NCBI GenBank assembly: GCA_902622875.1
Contig: CACNRW010000005.1
Location: 57,024 to 121,023 of the forward strand
DNA length: 64,000 nt
Origin: an uncultured SAR116 cluster alpha proteobacterium
Lineage (GTDB): Bacteria; Pseudomonadota; Alphaproteobacteria; Puniceispirillales; Marisalimonadaceae
Direction: 5' to 3'
Shown here: piece by piece, positions 48,283 through 58,125 of the stretch
Numbering within the stretch: the first letter of the stretch is position 1
Layout: every line of letters begins with the position of its first letter
The notes under the pieces: generated by a model
Told to the model about the DNA's origin: nothing
The model's input: only the letters and a program-made list of their open reading frames with translations
Databases searched by the model: none
Translations under genes and position numbers: made by a program

Positions 48283-49287
48283 GTGGCATTTGACGAAAAA
48301 TTTTCTGTTGCTCCAATGATGGAATGGACAGATAAACATTGTAGATATTTTTTTAGACTCATGTCTAATTGTTCAACTTTATATACTGAAATGATTTCTG
48401 CAGATGCTATAATATTTGGGCCTCGTGAAAAATTATTAAACTTTAACAAAGAAGAGTTACCTTGTGTTCTTCAATTGGGAGGTAATAATCCTAAAAAATT
48501 AGCCTTGGCTGCGCAGTATGGACAAGATTATGGCTACTCCAAAATTAACCTAAATATTGGTTGTCCATCTAATAGAGTGCAGAATGGTGCTTTTGGTGCA
48601 TGCTTAATGAAGAATCCTAAACTAGTTGCTGAATGCGTTAAAATTATAAAAAATAATTGTCAAATACCTATAACTATAAAATGTAGGATTGGTGTTGATG
48701 ATATGCATGAGGTGCAAGGACTAGATGAATTCATTGATGAAATATCTGAAAATGGTATCGATTTGTTTGTGATCCATGCTAGAAAAGCACTTTTAAAAGG
48801 TCTAAGTCCAAAGCAAAATAGGGAGATACCTCCTTTAAATTATAATAGGGTTGGACTATTAAAAAAAAGAAGACCTGATTTAAAAATTGTTATTAATGGC
48901 GGTATTAAATCTATAAAAGAAGGCCAAGATTTAGTAAGTAAGTTTGCACTAGATGGGTTTATGATTGGTAGAGAAGTATATAAAAATCCATATATATTAT
49001 CTTCTATGGATAGAATTGTGTTTAATGGTGAAGAAAAGATCAAATCTAGATATAAAGTCGCCATGGAAATGGCAGATTACATAGATAAGTTTATGAAAAA
49101 AGAAGAAGGTTGTGTTCATGCAGTTACTAGACATATTTTAGGTTTGTATAACTCCCTTCCTGGTGCTAAAGAATGGAGGCGAATATTAAGTGAGGATACC
49201 AGATTTTCAAAAAATGGAGACATTTTAAGGTTGGCGACAGATAATATAGAAGAATTTATACATAGTAAAAGTTTGATTTTAGCCTAG
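48283..49287 (+). CDS. dusA: tRNA-dihydrouridine synthase DusA
   Basis: A 334-residue flavoenzyme that reduces uridines 20/20a in tRNA D-loops. The FMN barrel start VAPMMEWTDKHCRYFFR and the active-site cysteine in NIGCPSNRVQNGAFGACL match DusA rather than DusB. I use the GTG start at 48283 because it fits the family N-terminus; no clear ribosome-binding site is seen, and a possible promoter TTGTAA-N18-TATATA ends near 48268, so the transcript may be nearly leaderless. It is followed by yciB. Confidence 0.93.
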   Translation: MAFDEKFSVAPMMEWTDKHCRYFFRLMSNCSTLYTEMISADAIIFGPREKLLNFNKEELPCVLQLGGNNPKKLALAAQYGQDYGYSKINLNIGCPSNRVQNGAFGACLMKNPKLVAECVKIIKNNCQIPITIKCRIGVDDMHEVQGLDEFIDEISENGIDLFVIHARKALLKGLSPKQNREIPPLNYNRVGLLKKRRPDLKIVINGGIKSIKEGQDLVSKFALDGFMIGREVYKNPYILSSMDRIVFNGEEKIKSRYKVAMEMADYIDKFMKKEEGCVHAVTRHILGLYNSLPGAKEWRRILSEDTRFSKNGDILRLATDNIEEFIHSKSLILA

Positions 49288-49297
49288 GAGGTTGCAG

Positions 49298-49855
49298 TTG
49301 GAAGAAGTTAATAAAAAAGAAGGATATAGGTCTATATTAGAAATGGGACCTTTATTGTTGTTTTTTGGAGTAAATTATTTTTATGGGATAATGGCAGGTA
49401 CGGCAGTTTTAGTTGCAAGTACTCTATTTTCTCTTATTCTATCATGGTATTGGTTTAAAAATATACCAATGATGGCTGCAGCTGGATGTGTTGCAGTTGT
49501 TTTTTTTGGTGGATTAACAATTTTTTTTGACGATGAGTTTTTTATAAAGATAAAACCCACTATTGTATCTATAATAATAGCCGGCATCCTTGCATCAGGA
49601 AAAATTTTAGGTAAAAATCCTTTGGCTGCTATTATGAAATCTGCAGTAAATTTAGATTTAGAAGGTTGGAACAAACTGACTTGGTTATGGGTTGGTATGT
49701 TTATTATCATGGCTATCGCTAATGAAATAGCTTGGCGTAATTTAACGACTGATCAATGGGTCTCTTTTAAAGCCTTTGGTATTCCAGTTTTATCTCTTGG
49801 TTTCGGTCTACTATCATTACCAATAATGCAAAAACATCAGATTAAAAAAGACTAA
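49298..49855 (+). CDS. yciB: YciB/IspZ intracellular septation family protein
   Basis: A 185-residue protein with about five membrane helices of the YciB (septation protein A) family; GPLLLFFGVNYFYGIMAGTA and GPLLLFF are family patterns at the N-terminus. It is thought to link envelope and division enzymes. I chose TTG at 49298 because AGGAGG (49286-49291) ends 6 bp upstream; the TTG at 49292 has no spacing. It is 10 bp after dusA and ends 1 bp from the convergent ccmI. Confidence 0.88.
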   Translation: MEEVNKKEGYRSILEMGPLLLFFGVNYFYGIMAGTAVLVASTLFSLILSWYWFKNIPMMAAAGCVAVVFFGGLTIFFDDEFFIKIKPTIVSIIIAGILASGKILGKNPLAAIMKSAVNLDLEGWNKLTWLWVGMFIIMAIANEIAWRNLTTDQWVSFKAFGIPVLSLGFGLLSLPIMQKHQIKKD

Positions 49856-49856
49856 A

Positions 49857-51074
49857 CTATTTTTTAATACTTTCTAGTTTTTTCGAAAGTTCAAGAGCCA
49901 TTTGTGACTTTGGTGGAAGTTGACTTAACAATATAGTCCAATTATCGATTGCTATTTTATCTTCACCTGTTTTAAAAGCTTTCAAACCTCTAAAAAATAA
50001 AGCATTTATGTTATTAGGTTCGCTTTCTAATATTTCATTAACAAGCCTGTCTATTTCGGGGGTGAAGTTTGGGTCTTTTTGAGGAGGTAACAATTCTTTT
50101 AAAAGTGTTTTTTTAAGATTCAGATTTTGAGGGCTAATTTCTATAGTAGTGCGTAATGCATTTATAGCTTTATCCATATTATTAAGAACTTTATATGATT
50201 TGTATAATTTAACCCAGCCATCTAAATCTTCTTTTTTTTTTGTTAAGCGAGATGCAAGCTGTTCGACCATTTGGTTAATCCTAATTTTTTGATCCTTCTC
50301 GTTTAAATTCAAAATTTCACTAGTAATTGGAGAATTTATATTTAATCTTTTTTTAAGACTTTTGTCTAAAACTTGGTCAGAAATACCTAAATTTCTCGCA
50401 GCCGAACGAATATTAGTTTCAAGATCTTTTTCCCAAGCATCATCGCTGGAGGTATTTCTATATAATTTTGTCCATATTTCAAATGCCTTTTTTTCATTTC
50501 CAACTTGTGATTGTAACAATCCATTTAAGAAATTTGCTCCAGGGTCCATTGGGTTATCAGATAATGCTTCATTAATTAACATTTTTGCTTTTGATGTCAC
50601 TTGACCATTAGCCTTTCTTACAATTGCTTGAGCCAGTAAAGATTTTAATCTTGGTGAATTTTTAATAGATAAAATTCTAGTAAGTGTTGAAATTTCAACA
50701 TCAATCTTGTTAATTCGTGATGCGGTTGCCGCTAATTCTAGAAGTATATTAATATTATTGGGACTTTTCTTAGACTTAGAAACTAATTCTTCAAATATCT
50801 TTAAATCTTGTTTTCTATTTTTGTCTTGAATGATATTTTCTTTTAAAAGTTTTTCCTTAGCCGTATGGAGTTTATTCATGTCTATAAATGGGCTTCCTAA
50901 CTCATAGTAGAGAATGGAACTAAGTAAAAAAAGAGATATCCCCCCAATATAAAATAAAAGTTTTTTTGATTTTGGCCTTAACCCAATCTTTAGAGTTAAA
51001 TTTTCATTAGATAAACCTTTAAAAATATAAATTGTTAATAGAAGAGTTAAAGCAAAGATAATAATAAATAGCAT
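49857..51074 (-). CDS. ccmI: Cytochrome c maturation protein CcmI (CycH)
   Basis: A 405-residue protein with two N-terminal membrane helices (about residues 1-20 and 35-52), then a periplasmic part of tetratricopeptide-like repeats. CcmI binds apocytochrome c and presents it to CcmF/CcmH. It is the last gene of the ccmABCDEFGHI operon, 14 bp after ccmH. The long repeat part is the least conserved piece, so the name rests on domain plan plus position. Confidence 0.9.
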   Translation of the reverse strand: MLFIIIFALTLLLTIYIFKGLSNENLTLKIGLRPKSKKLLFYIGGISLFLLSSILYYELGSPFIDMNKLHTAKEKLLKENIIQDKNRKQDLKIFEELVSKSKKSPNNINILLELAATASRINKIDVEISTLTRILSIKNSPRLKSLLAQAIVRKANGQVTSKAKMLINEALSDNPMDPGANFLNGLLQSQVGNEKKAFEIWTKLYRNTSSDDAWEKDLETNIRSAARNLGISDQVLDKSLKKRLNINSPITSEILNLNEKDQKIRINQMVEQLASRLTKKKEDLDGWVKLYKSYKVLNNMDKAINALRTTIEISPQNLNLKKTLLKELLPPQKDPNFTPEIDRLVNEILESEPNNINALFFRGLKAFKTGEDKIAIDNWTILLSQLPPKSQMALELSKKLESIKK

Positions 51075-51088
51075 TGTGTAAGGCTCTT

Positions 51089-51484
51089 TTATTTATAATT
51101 AGATTTTAAAAACCTTATAACAAAAAACGAACCAAAAGCTAAAATTATAAAAGGTAAAAACCATAATAAAATTGTATTTATTTTTAATGGTGGTTTTAAC
51201 AAAATAGAATCCCCATATCGGTCTCTCAAAAAATTATATATTTCTTCATCACTTATTCCGTCTTGTAATTTATCTTTTATTAAGACTTTTAAGTCTTTAG
51301 CTATTTCTGAATTAGAATCATCAATACTTTGATTTAGACAAACAAGGCATTTAATATTTTGAGAAATTTCCCTTGTCTTTTTTATAATAAAATCTTTATG
51401 GGGACTATTTATGTCAGCTAATAAATTATTCTGAGATATTGATAAAACCAAACAAAACAGGAATATTTTTATATTTCTAAACAT
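51089..51484 (-). CDS. ccmH: Cytochrome c maturation protein CcmH (CycL)
   Basis: A 131-residue thiol protein with a signal peptide, the apocytochrome-reducing motif C46-L-V-C49 in KCLVCLNQSI, and one C-terminal membrane helix. It keeps the CxxCH heme-binding cysteines of apocytochrome c reduced, together with CcmG. It is 3 bp downstream of ccmG and 14 bp before ccmI. Confidence 0.95.
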   Translation of the reverse strand: MFRNIKIFLFCLVLSISQNNLLADINSPHKDFIIKKTREISQNIKCLVCLNQSIDDSNSEIAKDLKVLIKDKLQDGISDEEIYNFLRDRYGDSILLKPPLKINTILLWFLPFIILAFGSFFVIRFLKSNYK

Positions 51485-51487
51485 TTT

Positions 51488-52048
51488 TTAATTTTCTTGT
51501 ATTAAAGGTAAAACTTCAAACTTGAAACTATCATATAATAATGGACCAGCGTGACGATAAATAATTTTACCTTTTTCATTAATTAAAAATGTTTCAGGTA
51601 CTCCATACACGCCCCATTCAATTGCGACTTTGCCATAATCATCAAGCCCAACATTTTTATAAGGGTTGCCAAATTCTGTTAAAAATTTTTTTGTATCTAT
51701 AAATTTATCCTTATAAGCAATGCCAACTACAGGTATAATTTTACTTAATTCCTCCATAATTGGTACTTCTATTCTGCACGGAGCACACCAAGATGCAAAA
51801 AAGTTTACAGCAAATATTTGATTTTCAAAATTTTTGAAATTTAGATTTTGTTTTTGATTTAATGATCCAAAATATTTAACTTCTGGGATTAATATTTCAG
51901 GAATGTTTTTACCAATTAATTGTGATTTGATAGATTGTACTTTTTGGGGTTCATTTTTCAGTTGATATAGTACTAATGCCGAAATAAAAAATATTAATAA
52001 AAAGAATGTGAGTGGTAAAGTTTTTAAAATTGAGAAATTATTTTTCAT
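51488..52048 (-). CDS. ccmG: Thiol:disulfide interchange protein CcmG (DsbE)
   Basis: A 186-residue membrane-anchored periplasmic thioredoxin. The anchor is at about residues 8-30, and the redox pair is C88/C91 in WCAPC. The cis-proline loop GVPETF is present. It passes reducing power, from the DsbD-like protein of this window, to CcmH and apocytochrome c. It starts 5 bp after ccmF. Confidence 0.96.
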   Translation of the reverse strand: MKNNFSILKTLPLTFFLLIFFISALVLYQLKNEPQKVQSIKSQLIGKNIPEILIPEVKYFGSLNQKQNLNFKNFENQIFAVNFFASWCAPCRIEVPIMEELSKIIPVVGIAYKDKFIDTKKFLTEFGNPYKNVGLDDYGKVAIEWGVYGVPETFLINEKGKIIYRHAGPLLYDSFKFEVLPLIQEN

Positions 52049-52053
52049 ATTTT

Positions 52054-54000
52054 TTAATTTATTATTTTTCTAGATTTTCTATTTTGTAAAATTGATACCA
52101 ATCCACCTAAAGCCATTAGGCAAGCGCCTCCCCAAATCCATGAAACTAAAGGATTAAAATAAACTCTAATTGACCAACCAATTTCTTTATTACCATCTCC
52201 CAGTACTAGATATGTATCACCTAAAAAACCAGTTAAGATTGCAGCCTCTGTTGTTTGACTTTTTTCTGTCGGGTAAAAACGTTTTTCTGGTTTTAGTTTA
52301 TTAATAACCTTACCATTTTTTAGTAGATTAAAGGTTGCAGTTTGAGATTTGTAATTAGGACCGTCTAGCATTTTTATCTTTTTAAATTCTAATGATTGAT
52401 TTCCAACATTAAAAACATCTCCTATATTTTTTCTTCCATTATATTCCGTTTTAAAAAACTGCTCTCCAGTCACACCAGCTAAAAATACTGCAACTCCTAT
52501 ATGCGCAAAATGAATTCCAAGATTTATTTTTGATATAAAGAAAAAAAACTGGCGTAATTTATTAAATTTAATTTTGGATTCTTTTATTTTAGAAATAATA
52601 TCAGTTACTACACCACTAAAAAGCCAAATAGAAAGTGTGCCGCATATAAATGCGAATAATGATGATTGTTCAATCATATATAAACATATCATACCGAAGA
52701 ATGTTGCTATAATAAGGAAAATTAATTTTTTGGATAAATTCTTATTTTTGGTTTGGTTCCAATTTAACAAGGGGGCAATTGCCATTAAAAAAACCACTGG
52801 AGCCATAATTGGAGCAAAGGTTGCATTATAGTAGGCGGGCCCAATAGAAATTTTGTTACCATTAAATGCATCTAAAAATAGAGGGTATAAAGTTCCAATT
52901 AGGACAGTAGCTGTTGCTGTAGTCAGAAATAAATTATTTATTAAAATAGCGCTTTCTTTACTCATTAAATTAAATTGTACTTTATGTTCATTGAATGATG
53001 AACTTTTCAAAGCATACAAAATTAATGGACCACCTATGGCAATTGCCAATATAATCAAAATAAAAACTCCTCTAGATGGGTCTGATGCAAATGCATGAAC
53101 TGAGGTTAGTAACCCAGACCTAACAATAAAAGTTCCCAATAGCGAAAATGAAAAAGCTAAGATTGATAAAAGAATGATCCAATTAATTAATACAAGTTTT
53201 TTTTCTAATACTCTTACTGAATGTAATAAAGCAGTTGCAATTAACCAAGGCATAAATGACGCATTTTCAACTGGATCCCAAAACCACCATCCACCCCATC
53301 CCAATTCGTAATAAGCCCACCAACTTCCCAAGGCTATGCCAATTGTTAGAGCAGACCAAGCAATTGATATCCATGGCATCATTTGCTGGGCCCATTCTTT
53401 ATTTATTTGACCAGTAATTAGAGCACCAACTGCAAACGAAAATGAAACTGATAAACCTACATAACCAATATATAGCATAGGTGGATGTAAGGCTAACCCT
53501 GGGTCTTGAAGTAGCGGGTTTAATCCCCGTCCATCTATAGGCAGTACTTGAACTCTTTCAAATGGGTTAGAAGTGAATAGAATAAAAGCTAAGAAAAGGC
53601 ATAATATTATTGTTTGCACGCCTATTATTGAGGATAGAAGTTTGGAGTTCATACTAGAATTTTTTATTGAAATTAGAAAAGTAAATGTGGATAAAATCAA
53701 TACCCAAAGTAATAGAGAGCCTTCATGATTTCCCCAAACACCACTAATTTTATATATTAAGGGTTTGAGCGAGTGCGAATTATTTGAAACAAGTAGCAAA
53801 GAAAAATCTGAGATAACAAAGCTATAAGTTAAAATAAAAAAAGATGACAAAATAAATAAAAAATTTATTAAGGCACTCCTTTTAAGAATATGAACTGTAA
53901 AGCCGTCAAATGATTTTAAATTATATATCCAAAATAATATCTGCATGATTGTTGCAACAAAGGTAATTATAAGAAATATATGTCCTATTTCTGGGATCAT
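52054..54000 (-). CDS. ccmF: Heme lyase subunit CcmF
   Basis: A 648-residue membrane protein, the core of cytochrome c heme lyase. I start it at ATG 54000, which overlaps the ccmE stop in an ATGA; the longer frame to 54021 would overlap more. The tryptophan-rich heme-handling motif WGGWWFWDPVENASFMPW is complete, with histidines in the helices. It takes heme from holo-CcmE and attaches it to apocytochrome c with CcmH and CcmI. Confidence 0.96.
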   Translation of the reverse strand: MIPEIGHIFLIITFVATIMQILFWIYNLKSFDGFTVHILKRSALINFLFILSSFFILTYSFVISDFSLLLVSNNSHSLKPLIYKISGVWGNHEGSLLLWVLILSTFTFLISIKNSSMNSKLLSSIIGVQTIILCLFLAFILFTSNPFERVQVLPIDGRGLNPLLQDPGLALHPPMLYIGYVGLSVSFSFAVGALITGQINKEWAQQMMPWISIAWSALTIGIALGSWWAYYELGWGGWWFWDPVENASFMPWLIATALLHSVRVLEKKLVLINWIILLSILAFSFSLLGTFIVRSGLLTSVHAFASDPSRGVFILIILAIAIGGPLILYALKSSSFNEHKVQFNLMSKESAILINNLFLTTATATVLIGTLYPLFLDAFNGNKISIGPAYYNATFAPIMAPVVFLMAIAPLLNWNQTKNKNLSKKLIFLIIATFFGMICLYMIEQSSLFAFICGTLSIWLFSGVVTDIISKIKESKIKFNKLRQFFFFISKINLGIHFAHIGVAVFLAGVTGEQFFKTEYNGRKNIGDVFNVGNQSLEFKKIKMLDGPNYKSQTATFNLLKNGKVINKLKPEKRFYPTEKSQTTEAAILTGFLGDTYLVLGDGNKEIGWSIRVYFNPLVSWIWGGACLMALGGLVSILQNRKSRKIIN

Positions 54001-54443
54001 TTTTTCTTTTCTCCCTGCCACACACCACTTTTGATTAGAGCGTCTGCGACTTCTGGTGGCATATAATTCTCATCATGTTTTGCTAGAACTTGGTTGGCAA
54101 TTAACTTATTATCTTTTAAAATACCCTCAGCCACTATACCCTGACCTTCTCTGAATAAATCTGGAAGTTGTCCTTTAAAAAAAACTTTTATATTATCTTT
54201 TTTATCGGTAATTTCAAAGATTGATTCATTTTTACTAATTACTACTGAATCTTCAAGTACCAGGCCTCCAATTCTAATTTTGTTCTCAACATTTTTAACA
54301 TTCCCATATTTCTTTTTTAATTCATTTGGAGTGTAAAAATAAATAATATTTTCTTCAAGAGCCATTAAAACTAGTTTAGTAGCCACCCCAAGAATACTTA
54401 AAATTAAAAATAATATTAAAAGACGTTTATATTTAGGGTTCAT
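53997..54443 (-). CDS. ccmE: Heme chaperone CcmE
   Basis: A 148-residue CcmE with one N-terminal membrane anchor (about residues 7-27) and a periplasmic beta-barrel. The heme-attaching histidine is H123 and the nearby tyrosine Y127, in AKHDENYMPPEV. It receives heme from CcmC and delivers it to CcmF. The stop overlaps the ccmF start (ATGA). ccmD lies 27 bp upstream. Confidence 0.97.
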   Translation of the reverse strand: MNPKYKRLLILFLILSILGVATKLVLMALEENIIYFYTPNELKKKYGNVKNVENKIRIGGLVLEDSVVISKNESIFEITDKKDNIKVFFKGQLPDLFREGQGIVAEGILKDNKLIANQVLAKHDENYMPPEVADALIKSGVWQGEKKK

Positions 54444-54470
54444 TTAGTCCACTTTGAATTTAAGGAAACA

Positions 54471-54629
54471 TTAATTATCAGAATTTAACAGTTTTTCTAA
54501 TAACTTTTTTGCTTTTTTTGATTGGTAAATCGACCGAATAAATAAAAAGCCAATACATAACAAAGTTAAAATATAGCTAGGTAATATATAAAGATTATAA
54601 CTTTCAAATATCCAAGGTGTTATATGCAT
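54471..54629 (-). CDS. ccmD: Small heme exporter protein CcmD
   Basis: A 52-residue frame between ccmC and ccmE, too short for the usual ORF cut-off. It has one membrane helix (about residues 12-31) after an aromatic N-terminus (ITPWIFESY), and a Lys-rich tail, which is the CcmD plan. CcmD helps release holo-CcmE from the CcmABC complex. It starts 12 bp after ccmC. The name rests on position and topology, since CcmD sequences are poorly conserved. Confidence 0.82.
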   Translation of the reverse strand: MHITPWIFESYNLYILPSYILTLLCIGFLFIRSIYQSKKAKKLLEKLLNSDN

Positions 54630-54641
54630 ATTATAACCAAT

Positions 54642-55373
54642 CTACAAAAGTTCTTTAAGATTTAATTTTAATATAAGTGCCTCACATTTTTTCTCAATTA
54701 ACTTTGTCTTAACATTAACAATTATTAAATAAAGAGAAAAAAGGCCAAACCCTATTATCATTAGAGTTAATGGAAGTAACATCTGATTGTCGATAGAAGG
54801 ACCGTCAAACTTTAGTATACTCGCTGGTTGATGTAGCGTGTGCCACCAATCAACAGAAAATTTTATTATAGGTAGATTTATAATTCCAATTATAGCAAGA
54901 ACGGACGCGGATTTAGAACCATCGACTTTTCTCTCAAAAGCGTTATGTAATAAAATAAATCCCAAGTAGAAAAAAAATAATATTAGCATTGAGGTCAACC
55001 TGGCATCCCACACCCACCAAGTTCCCCACATTGGCTTTCCCCACAATGATCCCGTTATTAATGTTAATATAGAGAACAAAGCCCCAATAGGAGCAATTGA
55101 ACTTGAAATCAAATCTGCTAATGGATGTTTCCAGACTAAATAAAAAATAGATGATATAGCTAAACTTAAATATAAAAACGAAGCAAGCCAAGCAGAAGGA
55201 ACATGTACATACATTATCCTTACAGCATCACCTTGCTGATAATCCTTAGGACTATCGAAAAGGCTGAAATATAATCCGAAAATAATGAATAATAATGAAA
55301 TTACCAAAAGTGATGGCTCAAGCTTATTAGTAATTTTTTTAAACCTATTCGGATTAGCTAACAAATCAAACAT
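54642..55373 (-). CDS. ccmC: Heme transport protein CcmC
   Basis: A 243-residue six-helix protein that presents heme to CcmE. The tryptophan-rich motif WGTWWVWDARLTSMLILF and the flanking periplasmic histidines (VHVPSAW, and WWHTLHQPAS) are diagnostic. It is 40 bp after ccmB and 12 bp before ccmD. Confidence 0.97.
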   Translation of the reverse strand: MFDLLANPNRFKKITNKLEPSLLVISLLFIIFGLYFSLFDSPKDYQQGDAVRIMYVHVPSAWLASFLYLSLAISSIFYLVWKHPLADLISSSIAPIGALFSILTLITGSLWGKPMWGTWWVWDARLTSMLILFFFYLGFILLHNAFERKVDGSKSASVLAIIGIINLPIIKFSVDWWHTLHQPASILKFDGPSIDNQMLLPLTLMIIGFGLFSLYLIIVNVKTKLIEKKCEALILKLNLKELL

Positions 55374-55413
55374 TTATATTAAACTTTCATAAAGCAATTT
55401 TTATATATTCTTA

Positions 55414-56106
55414 TCACCGTCCAATAGCTATTCTTACTAACAAAGCTGAGATAAATGGTGAGATAACTAAATATACTAGAGTTAACGCTAATAATAAGAA
55501 CAAATTTCCATATGGTGATGCATTTATTTTTATAGCCTCATTGACGCCAACTCCAAATATTAAAATAGGTGTCATTAGGGGTATGATCAATATAGGTAGT
55601 AAAATATTTCCTCTTCTTGCTCCTAAAATTAATGCTGAGCCACTTAACCCAATTAATGAAATTGCAAGACTACCCGAAGAAATACTAATAACAAGCCAAG
55701 GAATATTTTTTAAATCCATATCAAGAAAAATCGCAAATATTGGTGACGTTATTATTAATGGAATTAACATGATCAACCAATATGATATTCCTTTAGACAA
55801 CATAATTATTTCTAGAGGAATTGGACTTGTAGCAATTTGATCCAACCAACCATTTTCAAAATCTTTTTGTAATAATTTTTCTAAAGAGGGCATTATTGCT
55901 AAAATTAAACCAACCCAAATGACAGCGTTTGACACAATATTTAATTTTTCTTGAATAGGACCAAGTCCAAGTGGAAATAGTATAATTATCAAGATCATAA
56001 AACCAACTATGGAAATCAAATCAATCAATGAACGAGAGTTTGTAAGGATATCTCTTTTAATATGAGCAATGAATATACTTGACCAGCTAGAATAAACCGA
56101 ATTCAT
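55414..56106 (-). CDS. ccmB: Heme exporter permease CcmB
   Basis: A 230-residue protein with six membrane helices, the membrane part of the CcmAB ABC complex. The family blocks DLISIVGFMIL, SLEKLLQKDFENGWLDQ and GWLDQIATSPIPLE are visible. With CcmA it uses ATP to release heme-loaded CcmE. It starts 39 bp after ccmA. Confidence 0.95.
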   Translation of the reverse strand: MNSVYSSWSSIFIAHIKRDILTNSRSLIDLISIVGFMILIIILFPLGLGPIQEKLNIVSNAVIWVGLILAIMPSLEKLLQKDFENGWLDQIATSPIPLEIIMLSKGISYWLIMLIPLIITSPIFAIFLDMDLKNIPWLVISISSGSLAISLIGLSGSALILGARRGNILLPILIIPLMTPILIFGVGVNEAIKINASPYGNLFLLLALTLVYLVISPFISALLVRIAIGR

Positions 56107-56145
56107 GGAACCCTCTGTTTTTTTAATTCATCTAAATCTATAGTG

Positions 56146-56748
56146 TTAAACTTTTTTTTCAATAATTGTTGGATCATGACTAGCTAAAATAATTGTTCCG
56201 TTTTGTTTTAAAAACTTAAAGACTAATTTTTTAAATAAAACCAAGCTTGATGTATCTAATTCATTAGTTGGTTCGTCTAATATCCAAAAATCAACGTTAT
56301 TACTAAAAGAAAGATATAATCTAGACAAAGCAGCTCTTTTTTTTAAACCTTCAGAACACTGCGAAATATATAGATCAGCATATTTTTCCATGCTTACACT
56401 CTTAAGTGCCATTTTTATAACTTCTTTATTAGATGACCATCCTTTTATTGTTAACCAGGCATTAAGGTTTTCAGCAACTGTCAAATCCTTTGATAGACCG
56501 TTTTTGGTATCTAAAAATATTAAATTTTTAACCCACTCTTCATTATTTTTAAAAATATCGTTTTTATTTTGCTTTATTACTCCTCCTTCTAAGGGAGTGA
56601 ATCCAGCAATAGCTCGTAATAATGTAGATTTACCAGACCCATTTTTACCTTTTATAAGAGTTGTAGATCCAGATCTAATAACCGCATTAAAATTAGAAAA
56701 TACAATTTTGTTACCTCTTTGTATCGTTAAATCTTTAAGATAAAGCAT
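56146..56748 (-). CDS. ccmA: Heme exporter ATPase CcmA
   Basis: A 200-residue ABC ATPase and first gene of the ccm operon. Walker A is GKNGSGKST and Walker B WILDEPTNELD, with the H-loop in LASHDP. The signature is CSEGLKKR rather than LSGGQ; CcmA proteins vary at this site. The upstream spacer to the CoA-transferase gene is 153 bp and divergent. Confidence 0.94.
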   Translation of the reverse strand: MLYLKDLTIQRGNKIVFSNFNAVIRSGSTTLIKGKNGSGKSTLLRAIAGFTPLEGGVIKQNKNDIFKNNEEWVKNLIFLDTKNGLSKDLTVAENLNAWLTIKGWSSNKEVIKMALKSVSMEKYADLYISQCSEGLKKRAALSRLYLSFSNNVDFWILDEPTNELDTSSLVLFKKLVFKFLKQNGTIILASHDPTIIEKKV

Positions 56749-56901
56749 TTTCTACCTGAAAAAATATTTATTAATTACCTAGTTTTATACAATAATTATA
56801 GAAAAGTCTTGTAACTAAGATTAGTTTTTTTACACTTATTCTTCTGAAATATAATTTTATAAATAATTATCAATGTTAGATATTAAAGATTCTAATAATG
56901 A

Positions 56902-58122
56902 ATGGATGTAAGCATGAATGAAGGACCTTTAAAAGGAATCAAAGTTATTGATGCATCTTCTGTATTAATGGTTCCATATTGTACAAAGTTGCTAGCAGAT
57001 ATGGGAGCAGAAATAATTAAAATAGAGACTATAGATGGTGATATAACTAGACATATTGGTCCTAATGTGAATAAGGGAATGGGGGCAGTTTTCTTGAATA
57101 TAAATAGAAATAAAAAAAGTGTTTGTATTGACTTGAAATCGCCAGAAGGTCGTTTAATTATTTATAAACTAATCAAAATTTCAGATGTTTTTGTTTCTAA
57201 CATAAGAAAAGTTGCATTAACCAAAATTGGTTTAACACACTCACATTTTAAAAAAATTAATCCTAAAATTATAACTGCAAATGCCGTAGGTTTTTCTTCT
57301 AAAGGACCATATTCAGGACTACCTGCTTTTGATGATACAATTCAAGCAATAAGTGGAATGGCAGCGTATCAAGAAGTTTATTCTAATCAACCAAGTTATA
57401 CTTCAGGAGCAACTGCTGACAAAGTAACTGGCCTTATGCTAGGAATGTCAATTATCAGTGCATTATTTCAACGAGAAAAAAAAGGTATTGGAACTCAAGT
57501 AGAGGTGCCTATGATGGAGACAATGGTTGATTTTACACTTGTGGAGCATTTGTATGGTTATAACTTTATTCCTCCAAAAGCACCTCCAATTTATCCAAGA
57601 CAATCTTCACCGAATAGAAGACCTTATAAAACTCTAGATGGTTATATTGCTGTGATGCCATATAGCGATGAACAGTGGTTAAGGTTTTTTAAATTAATTA
57701 AAAAGGAAAATATTTTTAAAGATCCTAAATATTCGTCAGCGAAATCTAGAAATGAAAATATTAATCAATTATACTTTATTATGTCAGAAGCATTAGATAA
57801 AGAAAAAACTGATTATTGGATTAAAAATTTAAAACTAAATGACATTCCAGCGACGAAAGTGAATTTTCCAGAAGATATTTTTAATGATGAACATTTGAAG
57901 AAAACGAACTTTTTTAAAAAAAACCAACATCCTACAGAAGGTGATTTATTATATCCAAGCTTTCCAGTGGAATTTGACGAAGATAGAAATAAAGTACAAT
58001 TACACGCTCCTAATCTAGGAGAAAATACAAAAGATATTCTGTCTGATTTAGGGTTTTCAGAATTTGAAATAGATAATCTGGCTTCTAAGGGTGTAATTAA
58101 AATATATATAGATGAAAGTTAA
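56902..58122 (+). CDS. CaiB/BaiF family CoA-transferase
   Basis: A 406-residue class III CoA-transferase. These enzymes move CoA between carboxylic acids through an enzyme-bound aspartyl anhydride; the candidate nucleophile is D173 in GATADKVTG. The N-terminal GIKVIDASSVLMVPYCTKLLADMGAEIIKIE is shortened here to its key part, LLADMGAEIIKIE, a family signature. A 3-bp gap links it to the dehydrogenase downstream. ATG 56902 or 56914 may be used. The natural acyl pair is unknown; formyl/oxalyl, carnitine and methylacyl types all belong here. Confidence 0.9.
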   Translation: MDVSMNEGPLKGIKVIDASSVLMVPYCTKLLADMGAEIIKIETIDGDITRHIGPNVNKGMGAVFLNINRNKKSVCIDLKSPEGRLIIYKLIKISDVFVSNIRKVALTKIGLTHSHFKKINPKIITANAVGFSSKGPYSGLPAFDDTIQAISGMAAYQEVYSNQPSYTSGATADKVTGLMLGMSIISALFQREKKGIGTQVEVPMMETMVDFTLVEHLYGYNFIPPKAPPIYPRQSSPNRRPYKTLDGYIAVMPYSDEQWLRFFKLIKKENIFKDPKYSSAKSRNENINQLYFIMSEALDKEKTDYWIKNLKLNDIPATKVNFPEDIFNDEHLKKTNFFKKNQHPTEGDLLYPSFPVEFDEDRNKVQLHAPNLGENTKDILSDLGFSEFEIDNLASKGVIKIYIDES

Positions 58123-58125
58123 ATT

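Noticed and set aside
48210..48449. 79-residue minus-strand frame over the start of dusA
   Set aside because: It is opposite a clearly coding, conserved gene start and has no supporting signals.
56173..56748. Non-canonical CcmA signature as a sign of a broken ATPase
   Set aside because: CcmA proteins vary at the LSGGQ site, and the Walker motifs and H-loop are intact.
56873..56911. 12-codon upstream reading frame before the CoA-transferase gene
   Set aside because: It ends 2 bp before the alternative ATG at 56914, which would suit translational coupling, but it has no ribosome-binding site and could easily arise by chance.
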